64,000 nt of DNA from Ananas comosus (taxonomy: Eukaryota; Streptophyta; Magnoliopsida; Poales; Bromeliaceae): positions 4,788,031-4,852,030 of the forward strand of contig NC_033623.1 of the NCBI RefSeq assembly GCF_001540865.1. The letters are read 5' to 3'. The position numbers and the translations under genes were made by a program. Under the pieces are notes generated by a model. That model did not search any database, was not told where the DNA came from, and saw only the letters and a program-made list of their open reading frames with translations. This document shows positions 42,615-55,967 of this stretch, piece by piece; within the stretch, counting starts at the first letter, position 1; each line of letters starts with the position of its first letter.

Positions 42615-43659
42615 AGATGTATGAATTGTGACTTGAGCATAGTCGAGGCAAAGAACATAGTGACATTACGACATGAGTAAAGTAGCACCTTGCGGCATTA
42701 ATGAGTATAATGTATGCTAAAGAATGATGACACATAGTGTGTGTGGCATTATGAGTATAGTAATGCTAAAGAACGAGACACTTAGTGTGTGTGGCATTAA
42801 TGAGTATAAAGAATGCAAGAAAATGAGATATTTGGCATTGTGGCATATGTGAACCTGACATCCTCATAGTTGAGACATCCTTATAGATAAAGATTGGATT
42901 GAGCATATCATCTTTATAGTTAAGGATTAGATTGAACTTGGCATCCTTATAGTTAAGGATTGGATCATACTCACCTATAAGTCTTGGCTTGGGGGCGGTC
43001 GCACCCCCTCGAGCGATGCGCTCTAAAGTAGTCATCACTGGGTTGGAGTTTCCCTAGAGGACGGTCCCGTCGGGTTGTAGGAGTTTCTCCCCGATAGTAG
43101 GGATTTGAGTTGGTGAGTGTTTGGGCGAAACCTACGGGTTAGCCAAGAGGATTGGGTATTGGAATATGGATTCAACATGCATCATGAGCATTCTTATTGA
43201 TTGTATTTCATTCAGGCATATTAGCTGCATTTGTATAGCATAGTTGTCACGCCCCGGGATCGGCCCTTTTGGTCGGTTCAGGCACGTCAAATAGACGTCG
43301 AACGGACAGCACCTCTCCTATCCGCCCAAGGCTCAACACAAGTACAAAACGAGTATAAAGTTTGCACATGTGGAAACATAAACATATATGACTTGCACGA
43401 GGGCAAGCAATAGCCAAAGTGAAAGATTCTAAACTATTACAAACATACAAGTGTTATAATTAACTTTTAATCACATACATGTATTCAACATTTAAATATT
43501 TTTACATTCTTTTCATTCATTTCTTTTCTTTTTTTATTTTTAAATTCTTTTCATTCATTTCTTCTCTTTATACATCACATGATCTCCAAAATAAGCTTTT
43601 ACATTTAAACATCATTTATACATTTGTGATCATCAAATACAAAAGATGATATATAAAGN

Positions 43660-46408
43660 CAATAAGTAAGCTACTATGAACACTAGTAAGCTACTATGAA
43701 CAACAACAACAACTATGGAAGCAAGCTATCATGAACAACAATAATGAGTATGACTCAATAGGTAACCAAATCTCGTGGTGAACTCGGGGTTCACGAACAT
43801 ATCTCACGTGTAAACCTCATAGGGAAAGTCTCACTGAACTACTCCTCGAGACCGCCTGCGGACAGCACACAGACCGTCCAGACAGCACACTGACTGTCCC
43901 TCTAGTGACCAACCTCCGGAGTGCACAGCTTGTGGGGAACGACCCCTCCAAGCGCAGACAGGCTATGTGAGCACGATCAACTCACGAACATCAGCAACCT
44001 ACCCTCTATGGGTAATCTCATCATGGAATCGAGGTGTTCTTGTACCCAATCTCATAGTGTAACAACTACACTAATGTTCTCATGCCAAGGTTATCAACAA
44101 TCATATGCCTCACATCATAGTTTTCTATAACTAGATGCCACTTGTCATAGTTTTCTAAACTAGATGCCACTCGTCATTTAGACTCATTTTTAACACTAGT
44201 TTCATCATACTAGTTCTTTAATCACATAAACATTATTCATCACATATAGGGTCTAGGTTCTCATGCATACTAGATCATGGATCAATCATCAAGATGTATA
44301 GCTACTAGCATGCAAATATAAGCAATAACCATAATCATCTAGCACCTATATACAATAAATATAATATGCAACTTGATCGATTAATGTACTCAACTACAGT
44401 TTAATCCACAGTAATCATGCCCTTATAGGGTTTCACCACACTAAGTCCCAATCTCATGCATACATACTAGGTACAAGTATTAATCAAGTGACACTACACT
44501 CCCACTAGCATGCCATGACATGTAACAATTGCCAACTAGTACCCTATAATGCAATATCCCAATATGCAACTTGATCAATGTTAACTAGAGTTTCTAGTAC
44601 AACAACCAATCCATTACTAGTTCAAGTCATATGTGTTTTTAGCACAATGAGTTCAATGCCACTTGTAAACTATGTCTTTAAATACAACACTAGGTTCTTC
44701 TTTCATTTAGCATCATAGGTTTACCAATGTCATCTCATAATCCTTATGTCCATTACATCATATATCCATATCATAATACTATATTGATCATAAACATCAT
44801 ATAAGGATTAGGAATGCATGTATTGTCATCCTATAATGCATAGCAACATACAATATGCTTTATACAAATTGATAAAGTACTAAGACATAGGAAGAAGCTC
44901 GGTTGCTTCGGGATGGACACTCCCCACCTTTTACAGCGTTCCGATTGCTCGTCGTCACTTGCAATCGGCCTCCGGCGGCGCACGCCGCTCGGCTCGACCC
45001 AAACCACGCACAACCACCGAACGACCTCCGATCCGCAATTCGAAAATTAAAGGTCTTCGGTTTCTCGTTATGATGCTCCAAATCCGTTTCCAAGATTTTA
45101 CGACGTCGCCTCGGCCCTCCAGGCAGAAACGAAGCCTAAACGTCCGTTTCTTTAATAACTTTGCACCGGCTCGACGAATCGCCGAACCGTCGCTTCCAAC
45201 GCATTCGTAGACCTAGCAATTAGGCAAACAGAGGGTTAAAAGAGATCAAACCCAACAATTTATAAAAATCCCATTTTGAGCCCTAGGTTTCAACTATTGC
45301 AAGAATACTCTACTACAACCTTAGATTCATGCAATAATCATCTATTAGGCATCAATGGGTTCCACTAAAACCATTTCCAAAGCATTTGGACCTATCTTTA
45401 GAGATCTACCATTAAAGCCCTCATTTTGGAGCTCTAGGTTTCAATAGGTAAAAATCCACCATTAGAAGCATATTAGATTCATCATTAGAACATCCTAGTA
45501 ACCTCTCTCAGGTTTGCGCGCCAAAAACTCATTCTATTGCGTATAATTGAATGCCCTAAATTCTAACCGATTAAACAGTTAGGCTTTTACCTAACAAGAT
45601 TCGTCCACAAGGCCTTGAAGAGAGAGAAGATGGCTGAAAGAACACTTTCAAGTTCACCAAACCCTCTCTTGCTTCTTATTCCTAGAGAGAAGAGAGCTGC
45701 TCCATATGCAAAGTGTCGAGGGAGAGTAAGGAGAAGAAAGGTGTTTGCGTGTGATGCTTTTGCAAGCAGCCGCAACCAAATATGGGGCTGCCACACATTT
45801 CAGGAAACCCCTCACATACTACCAACTCTGCCAACCACTCATAATCTGTATTTAGCAAGTTCTGAGAACAGTTGGATGCCCTTCTAATATGTCCGTTAGA
45901 GCTCAATTTACAGAGGCTACAGTTTCAACGTAACGAGTAGAAATATTTAAGTTTCCAGCTTTTCGACCGTCGTTTGGTCACTGAAAATCTACACCGGAAC
46001 TGTAATCTTTATGCAATGCTGTCGGATTTTATTTTCTCACGCGCATATGGGTTTGTCAGAAAAATATGAAACTTTAAATCTAGCCTCATAAAAATATTTC
46101 TGACTTATCCTCCAATTTTCATAATTTTCTGAGACTGTGCATTTTCTGCTAATTTATCTGTCCCGTTTCTCACAGAAAATTCTAAATCTTCTGTTTTCGC
46201 TCCGATTTCAGCACAGATCATACCCAACCTATATTTCACTTCTCTAAATCAAATAAAAATAGTATCTCATACAATATTTATTTATTTTTATTTTTATACT
46301 TAAATCCGGTATATTACATTACACCGCAACTTTACCGAAACCATTCAAATGGCTCTCCAATCAAATGGACACCGTAACCTCATGATTTTAGAAGTCCGAT
46401 ACCTTACA
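43660..46408 (-). mobile_element. Minus-strand LTR of the TGTAAGGTATCGG type, left end missing
   Basis: Minus-sense start TGTAAGGTATCGGACTTC at 46408, the same as the LTR start at 18088. The first hundred bases are similar, then a different U3 without palindromes follows. A donor-like GTTAG|GTAAAAG occurs near 45590. The expected CGTGACA end is not seen because the sequence breaks at the N at 43659. Confidence 0.7.
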
Positions 46409-48063
46409 CGGGTGGTCACTGTCTATGGCGCGATACCTTTACCACGATCGTCGGCCGGCTCACTCGGTCCTGGCTCTGTGGAATAGTGGGGAGAGAACTA
46501 TAAAAAACTTTCCAGTGGGTTCGGCCGCTGACCTCGCCGATTTTCTCACTAGGTCTAAATCAGGCATAATAGAAGAATAACAGATAGATAGTAACCAATT
46601 AAACAAATGCAGCTAATATGCCTGAACAAGATATAATCAATAAAGATGCTCAAATAGAATGCTCATGATGAATGCAAGATCTCATTGTCCATTATCCAAT
46701 TCTCTCGGCTAACTCGTAGGTTTCGCCTAAAACGACTCACCAACTCAAATCCCTAGTATCGGGGAGATACTCCCTACAACCGAACGGGATCGTCCTCTGG
46801 GGAGATACTCGCTACAACCCAGTGATGACTACTCCGGAACTCATCGTTCGAGGGAGGACGACCGCCCTTAAGCCAAGACTTATAGGTGAGTATGATCTAA
46901 TCCTTAACTATAAGGACGCTATGTCACATTTGCCATTTTCTTGCATTCTTTATACTCATTCATGCCACACACATCTAGTGTCTCATGTTCTTACATTTAT
47001 TGTTCTCATCAATGCTACACTATGTGATATCTCTAGCATTCAATACTCATTAATACCATACTTGTACACTAGCATTCTTGACTCATTAATGCCACACTTG
47101 TACACTAGCATTCAAAACTTATTGATGCCACTCTACTATTGATGTCATAATGTCATTTGTTCTTAATGTTACTAGATTCCTTGCCTTTTCTAGGTTCTTA
47201 TCATCATTCATGCATACATAAGATTTTACAAGTTCTCAATAGTTTGCAATCATCTCATATGCATTTGTACTCACAACATGCAATAATATACTCTCACATC
47301 AACCCTACAATGCATGAAGCTCATATATACACATCTGCTCAAAAAGTGACACTTAGGCATAAAAAAAAATTCAAGGATTTCGAATAACACCACCCACCTC
47401 GTATGATTGCTAAGGTGCTACAATTTAATTTTCGTGATTTTTAGACGTCTATTCTCTCGCTTGCGGCAAAACGAAGCCAAAATAGGCTTTTTCTCCAATT
47501 CCTTCGTGTAGACTCATCGGATCTTCGAACCGACTCTCCCAACGCGTCGAAAATACCTTCAATTTGGTTTCTATAAAGTCAATTTATATTTAAACCAACC
47601 TATAACAAAAGCCCTAATTTTGGTGCCCTAACAATGCACTATAGCAATATACACCATGTAGATCTTAGAGCTAAGCAAAAACAAGCTTAACATCATCTAG
47701 AAACTCATCTACATCCCTTCTTAGGGCATTTAAACCAAACCCTAGAGTTCTACCATGAGAGGTCTGGAAGCTTACCTCAAAAAGCTTTCCTTTTTTTGAG
47801 CCCAAAGGAGAAGAAGAAGAAGATACTTCACTTGCTAGTCTCCTTCTCCTCCAAATCCACCTTCAAATCTCCAATTTAATCTCCTCCTTTCACCTTGGGG
47901 AAGAGTTCCTAGAGAGAGAGATGGAGAAAAATGAGAGCGGAGGGTGGGTTCACTACTGTGAATAAGAGGGGAGAAGTTGTGGGGTTTTTATAAGCCAATA
48001 ATTGCATTTAAGCCCTCTAATTTCTTTTGTTTGCAGCAGACTACAACTGCTGTTCGCGACACT

Positions 48064-48272
48064 GGGTACCGGTACGCAGGATGACATCACCGGTACGCCC
48101 CTGTTCAACTGTCCAAACCAGAGAGCTGCTGTTCTCGGGTTGCTGCGAGGTACCAGTACGCACCAGGGGTGTCACTGGTACGCCGCACCGCAGAGGCCAA
48201 ACCCGAGAGCTACTGTTCTCAGGTGGTTTGCCTGGTACCGGTACGCATCAAGGCCGTCACCGGTACACAGGG
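48064..48272 (-). repeat. Paired TACCGGTAC palindrome array
   Basis: Three pairs of the form GGTACCGGTACGC, then 10-13 nt, then CACCGGTACG, including two mutated copies (TACCAGTAC, CACTGGTAC). Pairs are separated by diverged 45-bp tails containing AAACC(C/A)GAGAGCT. Confidence 0.85.
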
Positions 48273-49038
48273 CCCAGACTGCAGTTTTGGCAATGCTCAG
48301 GCTCCATTTCGCGCCGAGCAATGCTAAAACCCTTCCATCACACTTGAAACTCAACTTTAACCCTTCCAACATTGTTGGAATGTCAGATGGACTTTGTCCA
48401 ACTATTTCTCTCGACATACTTTGATCAATTTGACTAAAGTCCGATATAACCTACCGGGTTTTGGTATATTACAATGGTTACCTATCTATCTGCTTTATTC
48501 TTCTACTTATGCCTGATTTAGACCTAGTAGGAAAGTCGGCAAGGTCGGCGGCGAAATCCACTGGGAACTTCGTTGTAGTTCTCACCCGACTATCATCTGC
48601 AGAGCCGGGGCCGAGTGAACCGATCGAGGATCGCGGTAAAGGTATCGTGCCTTAGACAGTGACCACCCGAGTATAGATCATACTTGTTATTAGCACCTTT
48701 TTGTTTATGATGGGCAAATGTATAAATGATGCTTACATGTAAAAGCTTATGTTTTGGATGAAAGAAATGCTATGTAATTTTGGGAGCTTCTGATGTATAA
48801 AGAAAAGAATGAAAGAATGCAAATAGTTGAATGCTTGTATAGATGTAATAGTGTAGAACTTTCACGTTTGGCTATTGCTTGCCCTCGTGCAAGCCATGTA
48901 TATGTATGTTTCTGCTATGTGAAAATCTATATAGATGTTGATGTCTTATTGAGCCTTCGGCGAACAGGGGAGGTGCTGTCCGTTCAGCGTCTATTGACAT
49001 GCCCGAACGGACCAAATAGGCAGGCTCGGGGCGTGACA

Positions 49039-49110
49039 TAGTGTTGGTAATAGTGCCATCAGCATTTTTGATGAATTTTGGTGGACATTTCTTTGGATCT
49101 ATCAATAAAA
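49039..49110 (-). pseudogene. Ty1/copia Gag remnant (N-terminal side)
   Basis: Minus-sense LLIDPKKCPPKFIKNADGTI leads, across the solo LTR, into the Gag segment at 38870-39013. In copia Gags a P-P-x-x-I-x-D/N-x-x-G-x-x-x-x-N-P lead-in precedes the W-x-x-x-D/E-x-x-L-x-S/A motif, which is what the two halves show. Confidence 0.55.
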
Positions 49111-50498
49111 CTCAATCAAGTCATGGGCTAAAAGAAGGGAAGGAAACTGCTAAAAATATAAAACAAATTATAATATCTAAAAAATGGCTGTTGTCCTTAA
49201 TTGAGAACACATGAAACCAACATTCAATTTATAAACTTGAGTACAAAAATATTATCCCACTATTCTTGGGATTACAATATTCATAGAAACACATTCTATA
49301 AATGTATAACTATGGGGTTATGAAAACCTAGTTGTCAGAAAGACTACAGTCTCAGCAGCTGGTTGGCGCATCTATAGTGTTGAGTCAATTCGGAGTCATT
49401 TTGGCATGACGTGAAAATAAACTCGGAGCATAGAAAGCAGCTAGAACTGAAGTTCTTGTCTGATTTAGATGCCCGAAACATGTTCTGGTGGTTTGTGTGT
49501 AGTAGTTTGAGTTGCTAAAGTCATTTTGGGCCTCTTTTCGAATGCCTAGAAGTTACTGTAGCAACCTGGAGGTGAGTTGGTGAATTTTTCGAGAGTATCG
49601 AGCAACACTGACACTTGTCTGGTAGTTGTTTGAGTTTCGTGCGTAGGTTCTCGATACGCCAAAACTTTCAGATGCAAGTTTTGTGGATTCAAACCCTCCC
49701 TACAGGCGCCATCGAGGAGCTTTGGATCGTGCACAGGGGATTCAGACACCCGTAACTTCAGTTTGGGCACCCAAAAGTTTTGTTTTCCTGCAGTTTTAGG
49801 TTATCTTTGATTTACTCCAAGGGCTCATTTGATCATCTCTTTCTTCTATAAATTTACAATGGGCAAGATACGATGTTTCCTTTTTCCTATTCCACCCCTC
49901 ATTAGGGATTTCACTTTTTCTCTCTTCTTCCTCTTCTCCTTCTCCTTCTCCTCTGCTGTCTTGGTGAGTTCCTAGCAGCAACAACAGCATTAGCAGTAGT
50001 GGGCATTTTCACAAATTGGTCACGACAAAGTTTCGAGATGAGGAATTGGCTGCAATTTACAGTAGAGGAAAGTTGTGGAGTTCATGATTTGCATCTTCCC
50101 AGCTAGAATTGAGGTTGGTTGAAGTGAATTTAGAATTTAATTGGATTTTCGAAGTCGAAATGGATTTTGGATAGATTTTTTTATTTTGATTTTTCTAGCA
50201 GAGATTTTGTTGCTGCAATTGGAGTTTTTCTTGACTTTCCTGGTTGATCTTGAGCTGATTAGTGTGCATGAGGAGGTTGGTTCCTTTTCGTGGTTGGATT
50301 TGCGTGCGAGGTAGGTTGTTGGATTTACCGAAATCAACGAATTACTCTCTATGTCTAGTTGCAGTTTTTGTCCAACTTATTGAATCATGCTTTGATGATA
50401 TAATAGATGAATCTCTCCTGGTTATGGGTTGGTAGTAAATGAATACTAGCATTCACTTATTTAATTTTCATCTTGCAGCCAATAGTTTAAATAAGTAG
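49111..50498 (+). mobile_element. Probable LTR of another retroelement (left part)
   Basis: No coding frame. From about 49334 it shows an LTR-like plan: U3-like sequence, a TATAAATT box (49847-49854), a CT-rich stretch (49915-49960) and a donor CTTG|GTGAGT near 49963. It is interrupted at 50499 by a minus-strand solo LTR and seems to resume at 53184. Ends not defined; the first 200 bp may be copia flank. Confidence 0.4.
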
Positions 50499-53183
50499 TG
50501 TCACGCCCCGTGACCCGGCGTAGGCCCGCCCGGTGCGTGCCTAGACCAGCCATATGCCTGCACATATAAGGTGTCTACAACGAAAGCGATAAATAAACTT
50601 GATACAAACATCTAGAAATATCAGAGCGAGTATATAACTAGATTCAGTCAACAAGTAGAATCAAAAGAGACTAAACCACTAAAGTAAAAAGTAAGATAAT
50701 ACAACCCAAGTCTCATGATACATAAAATGGGTGGTCTCTACAAAATGGTACAAGTCTCTCAACCTCTCCAAAAAGAAACAAAAGAGAGGCAGACCACCTA
50801 TCGACAAATCCCTCGCTAGTTAGCCCGAGGCGATTCCTTTCCCGCGATCCCGAGCCTCTCCCGGAGTGGAAGGCTCTGTAAGAAAATATAAAATAGGGGG
50901 CGTGAGAACTATAATTTATAGTTCCCAGTGGGCAATTACTGACCTTAGCAAATGCACCACTAGGCTCAAAACAAAAGCAGATATGGATAATAAAATGTAA
51001 CTGCAAAAAAAAAAGCATATAATAAACTGATACACTACTATGCCACAAGTATACATAATGTCAATATGGAGTACATCTACTCTATCATGATCCAATATGC
51101 CAAAATATGTCTAGTATGCTCTATCACGGCATCTAAATATGCTAAAATGCAATAAGCAATACTATCAATTATACTACATGTCCAAATGTCCAATACATAT
51201 CTAATATGCACTATCATGGCAACAAAGTATACTATATGTTCCAATGTCCACTGAATCCAACTACGATATACTATCAAGTAGTGATTATTACATATATGAC
51301 TCCGTGTCGATTTTCATTTCCAATTAAGGATCTACACAAGGTGGTCCGGCTTGTGCCGCCTAAGTGCCAGTGGTAGCTCCAGCATTCCCCCTCGAGGAAT
51401 GAATCTAACCCTCCAGGCCCCCGTAGGCTTCTCAATACTGCACGAGCGATCATAGGTCGCGTAGGCTAACTCCGGAGTGCCGGCTTGTAGGGAGCGACCC
51501 TCGCAAGCATGTACGAATGAGCACAAATGGTAAGCAAGCATAGTCATCGTCACAACAATCCGGTCATCATGGCTCAACCATAGAAATGATCGCTAGTAAC
51601 CCATAGGTCTAATCCAATGTCCCAAGTGAAGGTTTAACCATTCATTATGTCCAATGCCCCTTTATGGCATTATATCTCACTATGCCCAAATCTTATTCCA
51701 ACACTAATGCCACTTCATGACATTAAGTTTACTAAGTCCGCACATATTTCAAGCCTAATGCCCCTTTATGACATTAGCTTGCTAAGTCCAATTTCGAGCC
51801 CAATGTCTCTTTATGACATTAGCTTACTATACCAATTCCAAGCCCAATGTCTCTTTATAACATTAACTTACTATACCAATTATGAGTCTAAGTCCAAGAA
51901 TGCATTTCACTTGTCATTTTCACTATATGAAACATGATTCAAATCTACACATAGGAGTGCTATCCATAGGCTCAAGCCCAACATGCAAACTCTCTACTAC
52001 ATAGAGGTCTAAAAATACATTATACATAACATGTGCATTTTAAGCACTATAAAATTCTCAAATATTCTATCTAGCATGAATATGCATGCATTTTTATTTT
52101 ACGATAAGTAAAAACCATCATAGGGATGATTTATCCCGTTTTGGTGAGGCCAAACCCACCAAGTCTCCTCGCAACCTTTCGTTTGCACTGACGAAGGTGC
52201 CCACAGGCCTCCCAGCTACCTAAAGGTTAAACTAAAGCGTTACACGAACGTTACGAACAACGAAGAGGTTAAACATTAACCAACTCAATAAAAGAGCCAA
52301 AACTCACCTATAGTGTAGGAAATCTGTCACAAGCTCCAAATGGGAGCTAGAACCCTTCCAATCCAACCTAGAGGAATGTTCTAATCCAACCAATTGAGCT
52401 CCAGAAGCCCTAGTTCAAAAATTCCCAAATCACACCCTCATTTCACATTTCTAGGGTTTTATCTAGCATAAACCAACAAAACACGAATCTAAAGCTAGAA
52501 ACATATTACTAACCTTTTAGAAGCCTCAAATAAGGTCCACAATCAACTAGGGTTGATGATCAATCCTCAAGCAAGCTCCAATCCGAGCTTCAAGTCTTTT
52601 CCCATGGTGGAAATGTCACCAAAGCAATAAGAAGGCAAAAAGAGATGTTTAATCTCTAAGAAAATCCAATCAACAGCAAAGAAATAAAAAGGGAAGGTGT
52701 GGAGAGCTCCCTACCTCCCTCTCCTCTGTTTCCAAGCTCAGGGAAACACCTATGGGGCGTGGGGTGATATAAAGAGAAGCAACAATGCAAGAACACCCTC
52801 GAAAAACTGCCAGTTTGCAGTCTGGCAAAGTGTACCGGTACACGGGAAAGTGTACCGGTACAAAACCCTGTACGCGCAAACCCGAGGCTCAGGTTGGCTG
52901 AGAAATCGCATTTGTACCGGTACAACCATCGAGTTGTCACCGGTACACTTTTTGTACCGGTACAACCATCAAGGTGTACCGGTACACAGCCCAGCAAAAT
53001 GTAATCCGAGAGCAGCCTAAGTCCATCAATTTGGTGACCTTAGCGCTACTTTAAATACTACAATTCTCGGGATACTAGCCATAGGTCGGAACACTGTCAA
53101 CGACCCTCCAGAATATCTGGAAAAACTCAGAACACTGATCAAACACTCGAACCTCGCAATTTGCAAAGATCCAGTGTGTTACA
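50499..53183 (-). mobile_element. Solo LTR, TGTACCGGTACA subfamily, minus strand
   Basis: 2685 bp, minus-sense start TGTAACACACTGGATC at 53183 and end CACGGGGCGTGACA at 50499. Flanks AGTAG (50494-50498) and AGTAC (53184-53188) match at four of five positions. Seven palindromes lie at 52830-52987, a TTTATAT box near 52768-52774 and donor TAG|GTGAGT (GT 52306-52307). Confidence 0.88.
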
Positions 53184-53520
53184 AGTACCATATGTATAAT
53201 CTGAATGCTAACTCTAGTTAATTGTGTATACCTGGGCTTAGTCATGTTGCAACTTGGGCATAGCAGTATCATGACATGTATGGATGCTGTAGCTCTCAGT
53301 GGGTTAGTAGCTGAGTATTGAACTTGTTACACCTGCATGTAGCAAAACTTAATGTGAAAAATCTAGACTCTGTTCAAACAAAACCTACACTATGCAGTGT
53401 CGTTTTTCTATCATTTTTGTTTGTAATTAAGCATCTATTTTTACTTGTTTTTCACCCAGGTTAGTGGGTAGAAATGATTCAAAATCGTGTACAATGATTT
53501 TACACCCGTGTTGAGGGGCT
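53184..53520. other. Continuation of the LTR-like sequence right of the solo LTR
   Basis: Unique-looking sequence without frames. By position it is the right part of the sequence interrupted at 50499. I see no LTR terminus. Confidence 0.35.
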
Positions 53521-53920
53521 AAGGCAGTTAGTATAGTAGTTGATTGACCAGCTAGCATTTATTTTGCTGTATAGAGACATGATAGTTCTAGATCGCTGAT
53601 TGTTGGAGTAAAAAAATAATAATAATAATAAAAATAAAAAATAAAAAAATAAAAGAGGAAGAAAAAAAGGGGAAAGATGTAAGATTTGAAAAAAAATATC
53701 CCACTTCCCTTTTTTTAAAAAAAAAAGAAAGGAAGGAAAAGATTCATACCGTATATGATCAAAATGCCATTTAAATTGAATACTTTCCAAAAAAAAAAAA
53801 GGAGGTCATGAGAGCCTAATATAAGTTGGCTTCTCACCAAAGAAAAAAAGAAGAGGGAGATTCGAAGAAGAAGAAGAAAGAAAAAGAAGAAAAAAAAAGG
53901 TGAAAATAAAAAAAAAGGGA

Positions 53921-53925
53921 TTTAT

Positions 53926-53978
<53 letters not shown>

Positions 53979-54148
53979 TGCAAGTACCAAGGGAGGAGCC
54001 CCTTTTGGTCTTGCTGGCAGAGGAGGGGTGCCATGTGCACCCCTCCACTTTTCGTCCGTACCACAAAAAAAAAAAGAGGACTTCCGCGACAACGACAACC
54101 GCGATGACTTCTACGACAACAAGAGATGTGCAAGCATATGAAAAGCGT
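53921..54148 (+). promoter_or_regulatory. Core promoter and leader splice donor of the Tat-like element
   Basis: TTTATATAC (53921-53929), immediately followed by about 45 bp of CT repeat, then a short leader ending in AAAAGC|GTAAGTG. The acceptor is proposed at 57181-57182 next to gag. Confidence 0.5.
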
Positions 54149-54179
54149 AAGTGCGATTTTTGTTGGTTTGATCAACCCG

Positions 54180-54565
54180 ACCATCTTCGTGATAGGTTTC
54201 GAACCGATCAAATCTGACATCAAATCGTCGCTTCCGCCTTACATATGCATCGCTAATTCTAAACCGTGCGACCATCTTCGTGATAGGCTTGACATGGTCG
54301 AACAAGTACCGGATATTTTATTATCTAAACCGTGCGGCCATCTTCGCTATAGGCTCGACATGGTCGAAATTATTAATTGAACATCGGATATTTTGCTACG
54401 AAAATCGTGCGGCCATCTTCACGATAGGCTCGACATGGTTGAAATTGTTGATTGAACATCGGATATTTGGCTACGAAAATCGTGCGGCCATCTTCGCGAT
54501 AGGCTCGACATGGTCAAAACAGTTAATCGAGCGGCCATCTTCGTGATAGGCTCGACACGATTGAA
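54180..54565 (+). repeat. Minisatellite with GGCCATCTTCG(C/T)GATAGGCTCGAC
   Basis: Six units of 45-90 bp. The two central ones are 75 bp and nearly identical. They share CGTGCGGCCATCTTC and GATAGGCTCGACATGGT. Confidence 0.85.
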
Positions 54566-54886
54566 CCCCGCACACTTGAACAAAACGTGATAAAATAAAT
54601 GATAATAAAAAAATGGACAGATTCCGTTTCGATTCGCCATCTTCGTTCGATCCGATTGTATGGTTCGACGTAATCAACTTCGTTTATTTGGACAAAAAAA
54701 AAATGAAATGAATAAACAAAAAAAAAGAAAAGAAAAAAGAGGAGAACAAAAAAAAAAAGAAAAGAAAAAAGAGGAGAACAACCCTCCCTCTCTCTCTGTT
54801 TCTCGGTTCCGTACAGAAAGAGAGAGAGGGAGAGTTGGGTATGCTCACTCTCTCTCTCTCTCAGTCAAAAAAAAAAAAAGAAAAAA

Positions 54887-54901
54887 NNNNNNNNNNNNNN
54901 N
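54887..54901. other. Assembly gap, 15 N, in an A-rich run
   Basis: Flanked by A-rich sequence on both sides. Probably a homopolymer the assembler could not size. Confidence 0.95.
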
Positions 54902-54952
<51 letters not shown>

Positions 54953-55059
54953 TTGTTGAGGGAATGGATTTGGGCTATTTAATTTGAAAATGGTCCAATT
55001 CATCACTTAATCATTGGTCTAATGAAGAAACTCTATAACAGTAAAATAAAAAACAATAG

Positions 55060-55955
55060 AACATCAAACCCACATGCAAATTCGGGCCCACAACCTGTAG
55101 AGTCCGAAATCCAGCCCACGTACATATCCGGGTCTAAGGTCCAGAGCATTAAAGCCCGAAACTCGTCAGCCCACATGCAGATTTGGGCCCAGACCATGTA
55201 AAGTCCAAGACTGATTTCAGTCGACATGCAGATTCGGGTTCAAGGCCCAAAACATGTAAAGCCCGAAATCCAGCCCATGTGCAGATTTAAATTCAAAATC
55301 AATAAAAGTTCAGCCCACATACAGGTCAGGACCCATAACATGTAAAGCCCGCAGCATATCTCAACCCACATGTAGATGTAGGCCCAGAACAAATAAAAAT
55401 TCATTTCTTAACCCAAAACCCAAAATCCACAAACAAAATCCCAAAACCCAAAGTCTACAAATAAAATCCTAAACCCAGAGCCTACAAATAAAATCCCAAA
55501 ACCCAAACTCCACAAATAAGGTCCAAATCCCAAAACCCAAAGATCCAAAATCCAAAGTCCATAAATAACACCCAACCAAATCTACCAAACCTATGTCCCA
55601 AACCTAGTTCTTGGGCTTGCCAAATGGGCTCCTTAGTATGAATTAATTCTAAGAATTAATTTCTTGGACTTTCCAACTGACCCCTTTTCATGAATTAATT
55701 TTACAAATTAATTTCATGGGTTTGCCAAATAGGCCCCTCATCACAAATTAATTCTATGAATTAATTTCATGGGCCCTCCTTATCATAAATTAATTTCATG
55801 GACTAATGGGCCCTCCAAATGGCCCTTTATCATAAATTGATTCAATGGGCTCTCTAAATGGCCCCCTATCATGAATTAATTTCATCAATTAATTCAATAG
55901 ACTTTATAAATGGGCTTTTAGCATGAATTAATTTCATGAACTAATTTTATGAGAT
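55060..55955 (+). repeat. Three consecutive minisatellite fields
   Basis: 55060-55390: about six units of 50-60 bp with CCCACATGCAGATTCGGGCCC and ACATGTAAAGCCCGAAATCC. 55393-55530: units of about 28 bp with CAAAACCCAAAGTC and ACAAATAAAATCC. 55610-55955: units of 55-65 bp with ATGAATTAATTTCATG and CCAAATGGCCCC. They abut one another with no unique spacer. Confidence 0.8.
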
Positions 55956-55967
55956 TAAACCCAAAGC

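Larger units (their letters stand above)
43245..48473 (-). mobile_element. Minus-strand LTR (TACCGGTAC array), interrupted
   Basis: Start (minus sense) TGTAATATACCAAAACCC at 48473, end CCCGGGGCGTGACA at 43245. Flanks ATAGT (43240-43244) and ATGGT (48474-48478) match at four of five positions. Palindromes lie at 48064-48272, a TATAAAAA box near 47985, and donor GAG|GTAAGC at 47774-47775. Another minus-strand LTR (43660-46408) is inserted. The single N at 43659 marks the point where the left side of that insert is missing. Confidence 0.8.
39014..49038 (+). mobile_element. Solo LTR (W-box/GTCCGGAC subfamily) carrying a nested stack
   Basis: Start TGTAATATACCGAAAC, end CGGGGCGTGACA, perfect TAGTG duplication (39009-39013 and 49039-49043) inside a copia gag remnant. 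Its own sequence is 39014-40093, 42615-43244 and 48474-49038 (about 2.3 kb). The rest is a plus-strand solo LTR (40094-42614) and a minus-strand LTR (43245-48473) that itself contains another (43660-46408). Inside: W-box pair (39053-39065), GTCCGGAC pair (39198-39229), CT tract (39370-39420) and donor AAG|GTGAGT (GT 39537-39538). Confidence 0.9.
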
